Positions 35,537 through 44,302 are shown, counted from the first letter of the stretch. The stretch is DNA of 64,000 nucleotides from UBA7446 sp024639165 (GCA_024639165.1 JAHEIX010000005.1:56551-120550), one strand, 5' to 3'. A program made the numbers and translations. The notes: generated by a model not told the origin, from the sequence alone.

Positions 35537-35602
35537 GTTGTTAAAATTTCTTCAATATATAAATTTTGCTCCACTATGATGTAACAATTCTTTGCCTTAC
35601 TG

Positions 35603-35610
35603 TATCTTTG
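35603..35610 (+). promoter_or_regulatory. Predicted -7 box (TATCTTTG) of the cupin gene
   Basis: TATCTTTG matches TAnnTTTG and lies 15 bases before the ATG at 35626, which supports that start over the in-frame one at 35566. Confidence 0.45.
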
Positions 35611-35625
35611 ATTCAAATTATTACA

Positions 35626-36108
35626 ATGGATTCATTCGAACAAATTAAGTCCCACATCGAGTCGTTAGGTTTTAACGTCGTAGCACATGATTTTGCGCGT
35701 CCATGGGGCGGTTTCCTGGTTATAGACGAGGCACAAGCACAAGACTTTGCCAATCAGTTTTTTTCTGGATTAGATGTAAATTCAATACGTATTGGAGGAA
35801 AATTAAGTCCTAAAATATTAATTGTTTCACCTGATGTAAGACTGTCGTGGCAATACCATCACAGACGTGCTGAAATATGGCGTGTTTACAAAGGAACTGC
35901 TGGCATCATACGTTCTAATACTGACGATATAGGCGAGCTAGAAGTACTTAATGAGGGCGATCAAGTTCGATTACAGCAGGGTGAGCGCCACCGTTTGGTT
36001 GGCTTGGCTTCTCGTGCCTTGGTGGCTGAAATATGGCAGCACACAGATCCGGAAAATCCCTCCGACGAAGACGATATTGTCCGGGTTTCTGATGATTTTG
36101 GCAGATAA
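35626..36108 (+). CDS. Cupin protein, type II phosphomannose isomerase-like
   Basis: A protein of 160 residues from the ATG at 35626. It has the shape of the cupin domain found at the C-terminus of mannose-1-phosphate guanylyltransferase/type II mannose-6-phosphate isomerases. The evidence is SWQYHHRRAEIWRVYKGTAGI with the metal His and Glu, LNEGDQVRLQQGERHRLVGL with a second His, and DIVRVSDDFGR at the end. RPWGGFLVID near the N-terminus also fits. It may isomerise a sugar phosphate for surface glycan synthesis, but small cupins of this kind often lack a proven substrate. A DinB-like gene follows after 2 bases. Confidence 0.8.
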   Translation: MDSFEQIKSHIESLGFNVVAHDFARPWGGFLVIDEAQAQDFANQFFSGLDVNSIRIGGKLSPKILIVSPDVRLSWQYHHRRAEIWRVYKGTAGIIRSNTDDIGELEVLNEGDQVRLQQGERHRLVGLASRALVAEIWQHTDPENPSDEDDIVRVSDDFGR

Positions 36109-36110
36109 AT

Positions 36111-36608
36111 ATGAATGCCTTTTCTAGTCGTTTTGTTTCTATTGCGGCACTGCAACAAAAACTTGCAGCCTATTCAGATGAAGCTTTAGCAGCGCCCATC
36201 GAAGGAAAGTGGAGTATATTACAGCATCTTTATCATTGCTGGTTGGTAGAAAGAGGTGTTTTGGCCTACATAAAGCTTAAAACGCAAGATATAGAAGCCT
36301 TGGAAAAGGTGCGTTTGTTGACCCGTCTGCGATTCATCTTTTTTTTTGCAATCTTAAAGCTTGGATTGTTAAAAGTTAAAGCGCCAAAAGTGGTGGAGGC
36401 CTTCCCAGAAAATATGAGCCCAAAAGATTTGTGTGATCGCCTTTCTAAAACAAGAGAAGAAGCTGATTTATTTTTTACAGCATTGCCTGAAACCACAGCT
36501 CGTAAAGGGATTTTTAAGCACCTCTTTATAGGGCGTTTAAACAAAAGCTTAAGTCAGAAATTTATTAAACTTCATTTAGAGCACCACCTCAAGCTTTGTG
36601 GTTTATAG
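36111..36608 (+). CDS. DinB-like putative metal-dependent protein
   Basis: A helical protein of 165 residues of the DinB/YfiT-like superfamily. WSILQHLYHCWLVERGVL near residue 40 and HLEHHLKLCGL at the C-terminus provide the His residues that form the metal site in this fold. Family members include thiol transferases that use bacillithiol or mycothiol, and damage-inducible proteins of unknown role. It follows the cupin gene by 2 bases and its end overlaps the convergent barrel gene by 6 bases. The exact activity is not predictable. Confidence 0.78.
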   Translation: MNAFSSRFVSIAALQQKLAAYSDEALAAPIEGKWSILQHLYHCWLVERGVLAYIKLKTQDIEALEKVRLLTRLRFIFFFAILKLGLLKVKAPKVVEAFPENMSPKDLCDRLSKTREEADLFFTALPETTARKGIFKHLFIGRLNKSLSQKFIKLHLEHHLKLCGL

Positions 36609-37451
36609 TCCAATCAAATATCCTAAGGAAATAGAAAAATAGCCGTTGTTGCTTGGTTTTTCTTCACCAGGAAGCGCATTTGGCATTGCATAGGTGTAGT
36701 CGATTTCAAAATCCCACTTACCAAAATCAAATTCGATGGGAATACTCACTTCTGTATTTAAAAGCTGGAACACATCGGTACTTACTTCTTGGAACTGAAA
36801 AAAGCCAATACGTACCAATTCAGTTATGGTTTGATTTCCCCAAAAGATACCAACCCTAGGTTCAATGGATATATCTAGCGATTTGCTTGCTAATAGATCA
36901 ATGTTGAAGTAGGTGTTATTAGATAAATAACTTGAACGGTTACCCCCAAATAAATAACCGCCAGAAAGTGCGTTTCTAAACCACTTAGCGCGATAACTTA
37001 AGCTGAGTGAAACACGTTGATTGTTAAGGTCTGCAACGTCTTCTGTAAAGGTAGTATAGGAATAGGCTGCTGTGGCCACAATGGATTTTTTCTTGTTTAA
37101 GTGGTTTGAGTAACCACCGCTAAAGGTGATAAAATCCCACTGTGGATCAACCTCGCTATAATAACCCGAGCCTACATTTAAAAAAAAGTTATTGGAATCT
37201 ATATAGCTAATGGCTGGAAAGAAGCTGTATTGCTCGACCCCAAAATCACGCCCTGAAAAAAGCGTTTTGGTATTGTATAAGGTGGTTATGTAAAGAAAAT
37301 CTTGCTTCTTAAGATCAAGCACCATGGATTCAATCGTCAAACTGTCTATGGGGAAGAGTTCATCTAAAATGGCATCAGCTTCGGACTTAACACGTTCTTG
37401 CGCTAAGACCAAAGCTGGAATGCATGTTAAAATAAATTTTAACTTCCTCAT
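36603..37451 (-). CDS. Predicted outer membrane beta-barrel protein
   Basis: A protein of 282 residues from the ATG at 37451, with signal peptide MRKLKFILTCIPALVLAQ. The rest shows alternating hydrophobic strands with aromatic girdles (FFLNVGSGYYSEV, FITFSGGYSNHL, RVSLSLSYRAKWF, WDFEIDYTYAMP) and ends in a hydrophobic residue, as in small outer membrane barrels. No named family is recognised. It follows the Spy-like gene by 32 bases in an ECF sigma factor operon, so it may be part of an envelope stress response. Confidence 0.75.
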   Translation of the reverse strand: MRKLKFILTCIPALVLAQERVKSEADAILDELFPIDSLTIESMVLDLKKQDFLYITTLYNTKTLFSGRDFGVEQYSFFPAISYIDSNNFFLNVGSGYYSEVDPQWDFITFSGGYSNHLNKKKSIVATAAYSYTTFTEDVADLNNQRVSLSLSYRAKWFRNALSGGYLFGGNRSSYLSNNTYFNIDLLASKSLDISIEPRVGIFWGNQTITELVRIGFFQFQEVSTDVFQLLNTEVSIPIEFDFGKWDFEIDYTYAMPNALPGEEKPSNNGYFSISLGYLIGL

Positions 37452-37483
37452 AAAAATAGATAATAGGGGCAAAGCCCCCATTC

Positions 37484-37951
37484 TCATCCTTTTTTCTTTT
37501 TCCTTCTTTCTTTAATATTTTCTTTTCGTTCTTTAAGCTGTTCCTTACGGTCTTTCATATTACCAATACGCTTTTTCATTTTTTTTCTGCGCTCTTTCAT
37601 CAACTGCTTTTGCTCATCCGTAATGGTTGCTCGAAAAGCATCTCTTAAAGCCTTAATTTCACTGCGATTGGTTTCCATGATGGCTTTTTGCGCATCCGAA
37701 AAACTTGCACTTAGTGCTTCTCTACGCGCTTTTTTGCTAAGCTCTTTGTTCTGCATAATAGCAAGTTGCTCATCGGTAAGTGAACTTTTAAATTCTTCGC
37801 GATTTTCTTTCATTGCAGCTTTTTGTGCTTTTAGCATTTCAATCTGCTCAGGGGTGTAGATTTTTTCTTTTCCCTGGGCTTTGTCTTGGGCTACTGCAAA
37901 CTGACCAACGGCCATTGCAGCAAGTAAAAGGGTGATTTTAACTGTTTTCAT
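37484..37951 (-). CDS. Spy/CpxP-like periplasmic protein with polybasic tail
   Basis: A secreted protein of 155 residues with signal peptide MKTVKITLLLAAMAVGQFAVAQ. It is fully helical and contains two LTxxQ-like motifs (SLTDEQLAIM and TITDEQKQLM), the mark of the Spy/CpxP group of periplasmic chaperones or stress sensors. The last 50 residues are extremely basic, with repeated KERR and KKRK patterns. It lies downstream of an ECF sigma factor and its putative anti-sigma factor, which fits envelope stress. The motif spacing differs from classical Spy, so homology is likely but not certain. Confidence 0.72.
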   Translation of the reverse strand: MKTVKITLLLAAMAVGQFAVAQDKAQGKEKIYTPEQIEMLKAQKAAMKENREEFKSSLTDEQLAIMQNKELSKKARREALSASFSDAQKAIMETNRSEIKALRDAFRATITDEQKQLMKERRKKMKKRIGNMKDRKEQLKERKENIKERRKKKKG

Positions 37952-38005
37952 TTTTGTATTTTTTTGTGTTTGATCTTTAGACCTGCTGTTTTGTAAAAAG
38001 TTTTA

Positions 38006-38320
38006 TTAGACCTCGCTAAAAACAAATTTTTCATCGAACCAATCATCAAAATCTTCGTCGCTCACTTCTAAAGATTCAATGGTTAGCTCTTCAAATGTAT
38101 TTATTTCATAATTGGTGAGTTGTTGCTTTTGATTCAATAGGAACACAAATGCCATAATGCCAAGTACAGCGGAGGCGAGTATGGTTTTTGTGCCAAAAAA
38201 GACAGATGTCTTTTTTTCTTCTGTATTCAAGAAATGTAGCATGTCTTTTTTTGAATACTCAAAATAGCCCTCGGGGAGTTCGTAGCCCAATTGTTCTTTA
38301 TGTACATGTTTCGGATTCAT
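38006..38320 (-). CDS. Putative anti-sigma factor, single-pass membrane protein
   Basis: A protein of 104 residues. The N-terminal 40 residues are cytoplasmic and charged, one membrane segment lies at about 45-63 (TILASAVLGIMAFVFLL), and a short acidic periplasmic tail ends in SDEDFDDWFDEKFVF. There is no zinc motif. Its start overlaps the sigma factor stop by 4 bases, which is the typical arrangement of sigma and anti-sigma pairs. Function is inferred from this position and topology. The Spy-like gene follows after 54 bases. Confidence 0.7.
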   Translation of the reverse strand: MNPKHVHKEQLGYELPEGYFEYSKKDMLHFLNTEEKKTSVFFGTKTILASAVLGIMAFVFLLNQKQQLTNYEINTFEELTIESLEVSDEDFDDWFDEKFVFSEV

Positions 38321-38859
38321 ACGGTTGCTTTTACTTGAATTATAATTTTTTCTTTGGCAGCATAGAATGCTGTTTTTATGGAGTTTTTATTCCATGTTGT
38401 GATTTCAGCGATTTCATCAAATGTCAGTTCGTCAAAATATTTCATTTGAAAAATGCGCTGTTGCTTTTCCGAAAGTTTAATTAAAGACTCATGGAAGGCA
38501 TAGCTTACAGTATCTAGATCAAAATAGGGATCAGCAGTGAGTTTGTTTAGATGATCTGTTAAGTCCCCTTCGCCACTGGTGTATTCTAGTTTCTGTTGCT
38601 TTTGGAGTAGCCTCATGGACTCGTTATATGCAATTCGAAAACACCAAGTTTTAACGCTACTTCGAAATCCAAAAGATTTTAATCCCCTAAAGATTCTGAT
38701 GTAGGTATTTTGAAGCACATCATTGGCATCTTGATGCCCCTTAACAAGTTTACGTATATGCCAATAGAGCATCTCATGATACAGTTCTGAAATGGCGCTA
38801 ACCGCCCTATCATACTGCTTGTTTTTAAGTTGATCAATGATGTGGTTTTCCTGCTGCAA
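38317..38859 (-). CDS. ECF sigma factor (sigma-70 family)
   Basis: A protein of 180 residues using a TTG start at 38859; the frame upstream closes quickly and has no other start. Region 2 is seen in DANDVLQNTYIRIFRGLKSFGFRSSVKTWCFRIAYNE, with the usual DxxQxxxxxxxxxxF pattern. Region 4 is LIKLSEKQQRIFQMKYFDELTFDEIAEITTWNKNSIKTAFYAAKEKI, a helix-turn-helix for -35 recognition. It heads an operon with a membrane anti-sigma factor, a Spy-like protein and a barrel protein, which suggests an envelope stress regulon. Confidence 0.92.
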   Translation of the reverse strand: MQQENHIIDQLKNKQYDRAVSAISELYHEMLYWHIRKLVKGHQDANDVLQNTYIRIFRGLKSFGFRSSVKTWCFRIAYNESMRLLQKQQKLEYTSGEGDLTDHLNKLTADPYFDLDTVSYAFHESLIKLSEKQQRIFQMKYFDELTFDEIAEITTWNKNSIKTAFYAAKEKIIIQVKATV

Positions 38860-39006
38860 GGCGCATCTTTACTTTTAGACCCAATAAATGTAAAAAAGTT
38901 TTAACTAATCTTTAAGTTTATTGCGCGTTGCTTCCGTTGAAGGGTTCCTAGGTGGTGTTTGTTTGGCTTTGGAGTTGTCTGACGGGTATTTGCCTAACCA
39001 AAATTC

Positions 39007-39034
39007 AAAAAAAAACCCTCATAAAGAGGGTTTT
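39007..39034 (-). terminator. Rho-independent terminator of tRNA-Met
   Basis: On the minus strand CCCTC-TTTAT-GAGGG forms a short hairpin flanked by AAAA and followed by a run of nine T, directly after the tRNA 3' end. Confidence 0.85.
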
Positions 39035-39036
39035 AG

Positions 39037-39110
39037 TAGCGAGAGGGAGACTTGAACTCCCGACCTCCGGGTTATGAATCCGACGCTCTAACCGGCTGAG
39101 CTACCTCGCC
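39037..39110 (-). tRNA. tRNA-Met (anticodon CAT)
   Basis: A 74-base cloverleaf. The acceptor GGCGAGG pairs with TCTCGCT (G-T pairs at both ends), and the discriminator is A. The anticodon loop TTCATAA has CAT at 39076-39074, and the T arm is GGGAG-TTCAAGT-CTCCC. The D arm GCTCAGCCGGTTAGAGC is regular. The anticodon stem lacks the three G-C pairs of initiator tRNA, so this is most likely elongator tRNA-Met; a lysidine-modified tRNA-Ile2 cannot be excluded by eye. The 3' CCA is not encoded. Confidence 0.92.
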
Positions 39111-39214
39111 AAAACGGCGCAAATATAACAATTTGTTTTCCCATTTTATCTTGGTTTTTCAACCATTTCTTTTAAAGGTCATCATAAATCTATATATTGG
39201 ACGTTTTATTACTT

Positions 39215-39604
39215 ATGTCAAAAATACAATTCGAGATTGAATTTGTTATTCAAGCCTCCCCGCAACTTCTCTATCAGTACATGCATACCCCCTCTGGTCT
39301 CTCAGAATGGTTTGCTGACAATGTCAATGCACGAACAGAAAAATATACCTTTTTTTGGGATGACTCTGAAGAAGAGGCGCTTCTTCTCAAAAAAAAGGCA
39401 AATGAATTTGTTCGCTTTCGCTGGTTAAACGGCGATGATGATCAGGACGATTGTTACTTTGAAATGCGCATTGTGGTAGATGAAATCACCAAAGATGTTT
39501 CTGTGGTGGTTACGGATTTTGCCGACGAAGATGAAGTTGAAGAGGCCAAAATGCTCTGGGAAAGCCAAATAGGTGATTTAAAACAAGTTTTAGGTTCTTC
39601 GTAA
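39215..39604 (+). CDS. START-like/SRPBCC domain protein
   Basis: A protein of 129 residues from the ATG at 39215. It has the Bet v1/START-like helix-grip fold: FEIEFVIQASPQLLYQYMHTPSGLSEWFADNVNARTEKYTFFWD at the N-terminus, then short strands (VRFRWLNGD, DVSVVVTDFADEDEV) and a C-terminal helix (MLWESQIGDLKQVL). This is a conserved single-copy protein in Bacteroidota with unknown ligand. It ends one base before the aminotransferase gene. Confidence 0.88.
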   Translation: MSKIQFEIEFVIQASPQLLYQYMHTPSGLSEWFADNVNARTEKYTFFWDDSEEEALLLKKKANEFVRFRWLNGDDDQDDCYFEMRIVVDEITKDVSVVVTDFADEDEVEEAKMLWESQIGDLKQVLGSS

Positions 39605-39605
39605 T

Positions 39606-40454
39606 ATGATAAACCACAACGGCGCGCTTACTTCACCCCAGTCGCCTGTTTTTACAGTACACAATCGCGGTTTACTTTTTGGAGACGCTGTCTTTGAAAC
39701 GCTGCGCTACAGCCAAAACCATATCCATTTTTGGGAAGACCATTATTTTAGGCTTATGGCAGCCATGCGTATTTTCCGCATGGACATACCGATGACTTTT
39801 ACGCCAGAGTTTTTGGAGCAAGAGTGTTTGCGCGTGATAGAAGCCCAAAGCGAAACAGTAGCGGCATGGCGTATTCGCTTGACCGTTTATCGAAAAGATG
39901 GAGGTGCTTATTTGCCAAATACCAGAGAAGTGGGTTATGTTGTAGAAGCCAAACCACTCGACTCGGAATATTACTTGGCTGCTGACACCTATAAAGTTGA
40001 GTTGTTCAACGACTACTATTTGCAAAAAAGTATGTTATCTAACCTCAAATCTAACAACAAAGCACTTCAAGTAATCGGTAGTATTTTTATGCAAGAACAA
40101 GGCTTTGATAACGGTATATTGGTTAATGATGAAAAGGAAGTTGTTGAATTTCTCAATGGCAATCTTTTTATTGTAGAAGATGGAAAACTTCGTACACCAC
40201 CCATAACTTCTGGATGTTTGGATGGCATTATGCGCAAGCAAATCATACGGATTGCTAAAAAATTAGAAATTTCTTGTGTGGAAGAGCCCATTCCGCCTTT
40301 TGATTTACAGCGTGTGCAAGAACTCTTTATGACCAATGCAATTGTTGGAATTCAACCTGTCAGTAGCTATCGTAGGACAACGTATGAAAAACACATTACC
40401 CTAAAACTTCAACAAGGACTTTTTGATTGGGTTAATTCAAGCCAGGGTGCTTAG
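39606..40454 (+). CDS. Class IV aminotransferase (PabC/IlvE-like)
   Basis: A fold-type IV PLP enzyme of 282 residues. It opens with NHNGALTSP...FTVHNRGLLFGDAVFETLRY and carries the PLP lysine in SMLSNLKSNNKALQVIG, with EVVEFLNGNLFIVEDGKLRTPP and GCLDGIMRKQII typical of the family. The group contains branched-chain aminotransferase, aminodeoxychorismate lyase and D-amino acid transaminase. The length suits aminodeoxychorismate lyase, but the substrate cannot be fixed from sequence alone. Its 3' end overlaps the convergent algH-like gene by 23 bases. Confidence 0.88.
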   Translation: MINHNGALTSPQSPVFTVHNRGLLFGDAVFETLRYSQNHIHFWEDHYFRLMAAMRIFRMDIPMTFTPEFLEQECLRVIEAQSETVAAWRIRLTVYRKDGGAYLPNTREVGYVVEAKPLDSEYYLAADTYKVELFNDYYLQKSMLSNLKSNNKALQVIGSIFMQEQGFDNGILVNDEKEVVEFLNGNLFIVEDGKLRTPPITSGCLDGIMRKQIIRIAKKLEISCVEEPIPPFDLQRVQELFMTNAIVGIQPVSSYRRTTYEKHITLKLQQGLFDWVNSSQGA

Positions 40455-40962
40455 GTGCAGTAGCGTATAAGGCGTATTCACCACCCATGTCTCGCATGAT
40501 ACTTCCCCATAGCTGCTCCTCGTTCTCAAAAATATTATAGTTGTTTTTAATCAACAGCCAGCTTTTTTCATTGTATTCCTGTCGTAGTTGGCCTTTGCTC
40601 CAACCGCTATATCCCAAAAAAAACCGAAGTTGATTAGCAGCTATTTTTTTCTTGATTATTGCTTCTTGAAGTGTCTCCAAATCACCACCCCAAAACAAGT
40701 TGTTTCCAATGGCTTGTGCATTGGGCAAATCTTTAAGGGTATGGACATAAAACAAGCGATCGGTGTCTACGGGTCCCCCTTGATAAATGGGTAAGTCTAT
40801 AGTTAATTCAGGAATCAATTCATGTAAACTGTAATGGGTGGGTTGGTTTACCACAAAACCCAACGAACTTTCTTCATTGTGATCTGCCATAAGAATCACG
40901 CTTCTGCCAAAAGCGGGGTCACCTAGAAGAGATGGATGCGCAATAAGTAATTTCCCAATCAT
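40432..40962 (-). CDS. YqgE/AlgH family protein
   Basis: A protein of 176 residues. GKLLIAHPSLLGDPAFGRSVILMADHNEESSLGFVVNQPT is the diagnostic N-terminal region, and FFLGYSGWSKGQLRQEYNEKSWLL follows. AlgH was linked to alginate regulation in Pseudomonas, but the biochemical role is unknown. The gene overlaps the fmt stop by 4 bases and its own 3' end runs 23 bases into the convergent aminotransferase gene. Confidence 0.92.
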   Translation of the reverse strand: MIGKLLIAHPSLLGDPAFGRSVILMADHNEESSLGFVVNQPTHYSLHELIPELTIDLPIYQGGPVDTDRLFYVHTLKDLPNAQAIGNNLFWGGDLETLQEAIIKKKIAANQLRFFLGYSGWSKGQLRQEYNEKSWLLIKNNYNIFENEEQLWGSIMRDMGGEYALYATAPKHPGLN

Positions 40963-41909
40963 GATATAAAACGAGCTGTTGTGGGAAACTGAAATCCGTT
41001 GAGTAATGCGGTCGTTTCCATGCTTTTTTTGTTGGGTAATTGCAGCTTATTTATATAAATATAGCCGTCCGTAACACTTACATAAAGCTGCTTGTTTTTA
41101 ACTGTAAGGTGTCCAGGGTTTTCCTTGGGTATTTCTTTAACAAAGTGTGCGTCATGGATCTTTACCTGCATGGTTTCCTCGTTATTTTCCATTAGGGTCC
41201 ACGCCGTTGGAAAGGGATTTAGTCCACGGATAAATTGCACGATGCGTTGCCCCGGCTGACGCCAGTCAATCTGGGTATTCTCTCTTCTCAGTTTTGGTGC
41301 TGTCTTGATTTCTACGCCTTTTTGAGGTATGGGCTTGAGGCTTCCCGAGGCCAATCCATCTAGAGTAGCAATAATCAGCTCGCCAGCGTGAGTTTGCATA
41401 CGTTCGCTTAATGTACCCATAGTGTCTTCAGCTAATATATCCAGCTTTTTTTGAAGTAAAATGGCTCCCGTATCAATGTTATCATCAATTAAGAAGGTTG
41501 TAAGCCCAGATACATGCTCGCCATTTATTATGGACCAATGTATGGGCGCAGCACCACGGTATTGGGGTAGGAGAGATGCATGCAAGTTAAAAGTGCCTAA
41601 TTGGGGTAATTCCCAAATTACTTTGGGCAGCATACGAAAGGCAACAACAATAAAAACGTCTGCTTGCAGTGCCTTAAGTTGGGCAACCGTTTCCTCTGAT
41701 GAAAGTTTTTCAGGCTGATACAAGGCTATGTTATACTCCAGTGCTGCATCTTTTACAGCAGAAAAGCGCAGTTTTTTTCCACGTCCTGCCGGGCGATCCG
41801 GTGCCGTAACAATGCCAACAACCTCATGCTGGCTTTCCACTATACTACGCAGTCCAGACACCGCAAAAGCGGGGGTTCCCATATAAACAACGCGTAAGGA
41901 TCTACTCAT
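40959..41909 (-). CDS. fmt: Methionyl-tRNA formyltransferase
   Basis: An enzyme of 316 residues transferring a formyl group from 10-formyl-THF to initiator methionyl-tRNA. RVVYMGTPAFAVSGLRSI, APDRPAGRGKKLRFSAVK and FNLHASLLPQYRGAAPIHWSIINGE, with the catalytic Asn-His and HxSLLP loop, are intact. TFLIDDNIDTGAIL follows, and the C-terminal OB-like domain is complete. It overlaps recQ upstream and algH downstream by 4 bases each. Its partner enzyme, peptide deformylase, is at 11230. Confidence 0.96.
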   Translation of the reverse strand: MSRSLRVVYMGTPAFAVSGLRSIVESQHEVVGIVTAPDRPAGRGKKLRFSAVKDAALEYNIALYQPEKLSSEETVAQLKALQADVFIVVAFRMLPKVIWELPQLGTFNLHASLLPQYRGAAPIHWSIINGEHVSGLTTFLIDDNIDTGAILLQKKLDILAEDTMGTLSERMQTHAGELIIATLDGLASGSLKPIPQKGVEIKTAPKLRRENTQIDWRQPGQRIVQFIRGLNPFPTAWTLMENNEETMQVKIHDAHFVKEIPKENPGHLTVKNKQLYVSVTDGYIYINKLQLPNKKSMETTALLNGFQFPTTARFIS

Positions 41910-43759
41910 ATCAGCTTGTATTGGTTTGGTATTTCTTGTATTACCATTTCTTCAGCACACATTTCGTCTAGGGCCACCGCCAGCTGTACTCTGTCAAATG
42001 GCGCAACCTCACATAACTGTTCCAAAGATAGTGCATCTTCAGACGAGAGTGTTTCTTTTAAGTAGCGGATTATTTTAGTTGTTGGCCTTTTTTTTTCCGT
42101 GCAGTTAGAGCATGTGCCGCAATTGTTTTTATAAGGCTCACCAAAGTAGCCCAACAATTTTTTTCGATAACAAGTAGCAACCGTTGCGTATTGCCAAACG
42201 GCAGCTGTCAAACGCTTTTTTTCTAACGTAAGTGCATTTAATTGATGTAACACGGGCATCAAACTTATGTTATCTTCTCTAGGAACATGAAATACAATCC
42301 CGCTATCTGCATGGAGTTGTTGTATTTCGGCATCTCCTTGTTTTTCTAATTGCTTTAGGCATGCGATAGCATTGCTTAAGCCCACACCACTTTTGATTGC
42401 TATACTGTCTAAACTGATGTCTTGAAACCTATCTGTGATACCCCCTATGTTTCGCAATAAATAATCCAGCAGCACATGCGTTTGCTTTATGTGGTTGTGG
42501 AGCAATTTTAGGGTTGTTTTTGGTCTGTCGTATTGCGTAAGTGTAAGTAGTTGTCCACGTTCTAATACTTTGAGCACATGATAGGTAGTTCGGAGTTTTA
42601 AGCCGTAGCGTTCACAAAAAAGGGCGTGATTAAAAACCAAAATATCATCTGGTTTTTCGCCATAGGCGATGTCAAAATAATGGCATAGGTGTTTGTATGT
42701 TTTCTTTATGGCTGCAGCACTTGGGATACTGATGGTTGCGCTGTTCCATAGTTTTTGGTCATCTCCCTCTTCAACGAGCAGGATGGCTTTTGCGGCTCCT
42801 CCGTCTCTGCCACAGCGCCCAATTTCTTGGTAGTACTGCTCCATACTAAAGGGAAGCTTAGCGTGTACAACACGTTGTACATTAGCTTTGTCAATCCCCA
42901 TACCGAATGCCGAAGTGGCTACCATGACAGGTGTTTTTTCTTGCATCCAATTTGAGATCCTTTTTTCTTTGGTCAATGCGCCTCCGTGGAAATAGCTAGT
43001 TTGATGCCCCATATTGTTTAAGTGATTGCTCAAAAGCTCAGCGCTTTTCCTTGTTCCAGTATATACAATTGCAGGCGTTCCTTTTGGAGCTAGTGCATCT
43101 GAGATAGCATCCAACTTATTCGCAGTTTTAAGCACCCGAATTTCAATATTTTTTCTATCAAACGAATCGGTTATTTGTATGGGTTGTTCCAGTTCAAGTA
43201 CCTTACAAACATCTTCTTTAACCCTTTTTGTAGCTGTTGCGGTTAGGGCAATCGTTGGCGTGTTGTATAGCTTATTTTTCAGCCCTATAATTTCTCGGTA
43301 TGCTGGTCTAAAGTCGTGTCCCCATTCGGAGATGCAATGGGCTTCGTCAATGGCCAGTAGATTGACTGGCATTTCAGATAAGCGATCGTGAACTAAGGGA
43401 TGTTGTGCTCGTTCTGGTGATAGGTAAAGGAATTTATAATCACCAAATTTACAATTGTCCAAAGCAGTAACTAGATCGTCTTCACGCATAGGACCAGAAA
43501 GGTTCATGGCGCGAACCCCCTTTTTTTTAAGGCTTTCCACCTGGTCGCTCATCAGGGCGATTAATGGACTTATTACAACACATAAGCCCGGTTTTGTGAG
43601 GGCTGGTAACTGGTAGCATAAACTTTTTCCACCCCCTGTTGGCAATACAACAAGGCAGTCTTTTGCATCTAATATGGCAGTTATGGCTTCTTTTTGTCCC
43701 GGGCGAAATTCCGAAACATTCCAATGCCTTTTTAACACATCATATATGTTGTTTTTCAT
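41906..43759 (-). CDS. ATP-dependent DNA helicase RecQ (without HRDC domain)
   Basis: An SF2 helicase of 617 residues, 3'-5' polarity expected. Order of motifs: FRPGQKEAI (motif 0), VVLPTGGGKSLCYQLPAL (Walker A), VISPLIALMSDQV, AIDEAHCISEWGHDFRPAY (DEAH with the aromatic loop), TATAT, and VMVATSAFGMGIDKANVQRVVH with QEIGRCGRDG. A four-Cys zinc site follows (CYRKKLLGYFG...CGTCSNC), then a winged helix. The C-terminal end looks like a winged-helix region rather than HRDC, so the HRDC domain seems to be missing. It overlaps fmt and the ATPase gene by 4 bases. Confidence 0.92.
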   Translation of the reverse strand: MKNNIYDVLKRHWNVSEFRPGQKEAITAILDAKDCLVVLPTGGGKSLCYQLPALTKPGLCVVISPLIALMSDQVESLKKKGVRAMNLSGPMREDDLVTALDNCKFGDYKFLYLSPERAQHPLVHDRLSEMPVNLLAIDEAHCISEWGHDFRPAYREIIGLKNKLYNTPTIALTATATKRVKEDVCKVLELEQPIQITDSFDRKNIEIRVLKTANKLDAISDALAPKGTPAIVYTGTRKSAELLSNHLNNMGHQTSYFHGGALTKEKRISNWMQEKTPVMVATSAFGMGIDKANVQRVVHAKLPFSMEQYYQEIGRCGRDGGAAKAILLVEEGDDQKLWNSATISIPSAAAIKKTYKHLCHYFDIAYGEKPDDILVFNHALFCERYGLKLRTTYHVLKVLERGQLLTLTQYDRPKTTLKLLHNHIKQTHVLLDYLLRNIGGITDRFQDISLDSIAIKSGVGLSNAIACLKQLEKQGDAEIQQLHADSGIVFHVPREDNISLMPVLHQLNALTLEKKRLTAAVWQYATVATCYRKKLLGYFGEPYKNNCGTCSNCTEKKRPTTKIIRYLKETLSSEDALSLEQLCEVAPFDRVQLAVALDEMCAEEMVIQEIPNQYKLI

Positions 43760-44286
43760 AGCTGTTCCGTGATAAAACGAAGTCTTTCTTCGATACTAGC
43801 TTTTGGTACTTCGATACATTGCATACCAAAATTGGTATAAGTGTCTACTAGCGCCTTATGAAAATGTTCTGCCTGCTCAAATACCTCTATACGCTCCGCA
43901 TCTTGTGTATAAATCGCTTCCCATGGTGGAAATACAAAAACGGTATCATATACGTAATTGTTGCAATCTTCAAGCATACCGCAAGGAACATCATCTCCAA
44001 TCGCGTTGAGATAAGCTACAACATCGTGTATGCCTCTGTCGTAGACATGATTTATATTTTTTTTGTCCTCAAAATAATCATGTAATCGGCGCTCAAAAAG
44101 AGCTTCGCTAAAAGCCAGTGGGTTGTCTAAGAAGGGTTGCTCGACTCCTTTGCCTTGCGCATCGCTTATGACATCTCTAGATACTTCCGCAAAGCAATAT
44201 AGGTCTGGATGCTGGATGTGATTCAATAGCGTTGTTTTGCCACTTGATGGCCCTCCAGTCAACACGATTCTTTTGTGTTCAAGCAT
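43756..44286 (-). CDS. NadR/AAA_28-like ATP-binding protein
   Basis: A P-loop protein of 176 residues from the ATG at 44286. RIVLTGGPSSGKTTLLNHI is a Walker A motif, CFAEVSRDVISDAQG and YDRGIHDVVAYL resemble the nucleotide kinase-like domain of NadR and the AAA_28 family, and VFPPWEAIYTQDAERI fits the lid region. It probably phosphorylates a small nucleoside-type substrate, which is not identified. It is the first gene of the leftward recQ-fmt-algH operon and is divergent from DUF493, whose promoter lies between them. Confidence 0.85.
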   Translation of the reverse strand: MLEHKRIVLTGGPSSGKTTLLNHIQHPDLYCFAEVSRDVISDAQGKGVEQPFLDNPLAFSEALFERRLHDYFEDKKNINHVYDRGIHDVVAYLNAIGDDVPCGMLEDCNNYVYDTVFVFPPWEAIYTQDAERIEVFEQAEHFHKALVDTYTNFGMQCIEVPKASIEERLRFITEQL

Positions 44287-44302
44287 ACACAAATGTCGTT
44301 AA

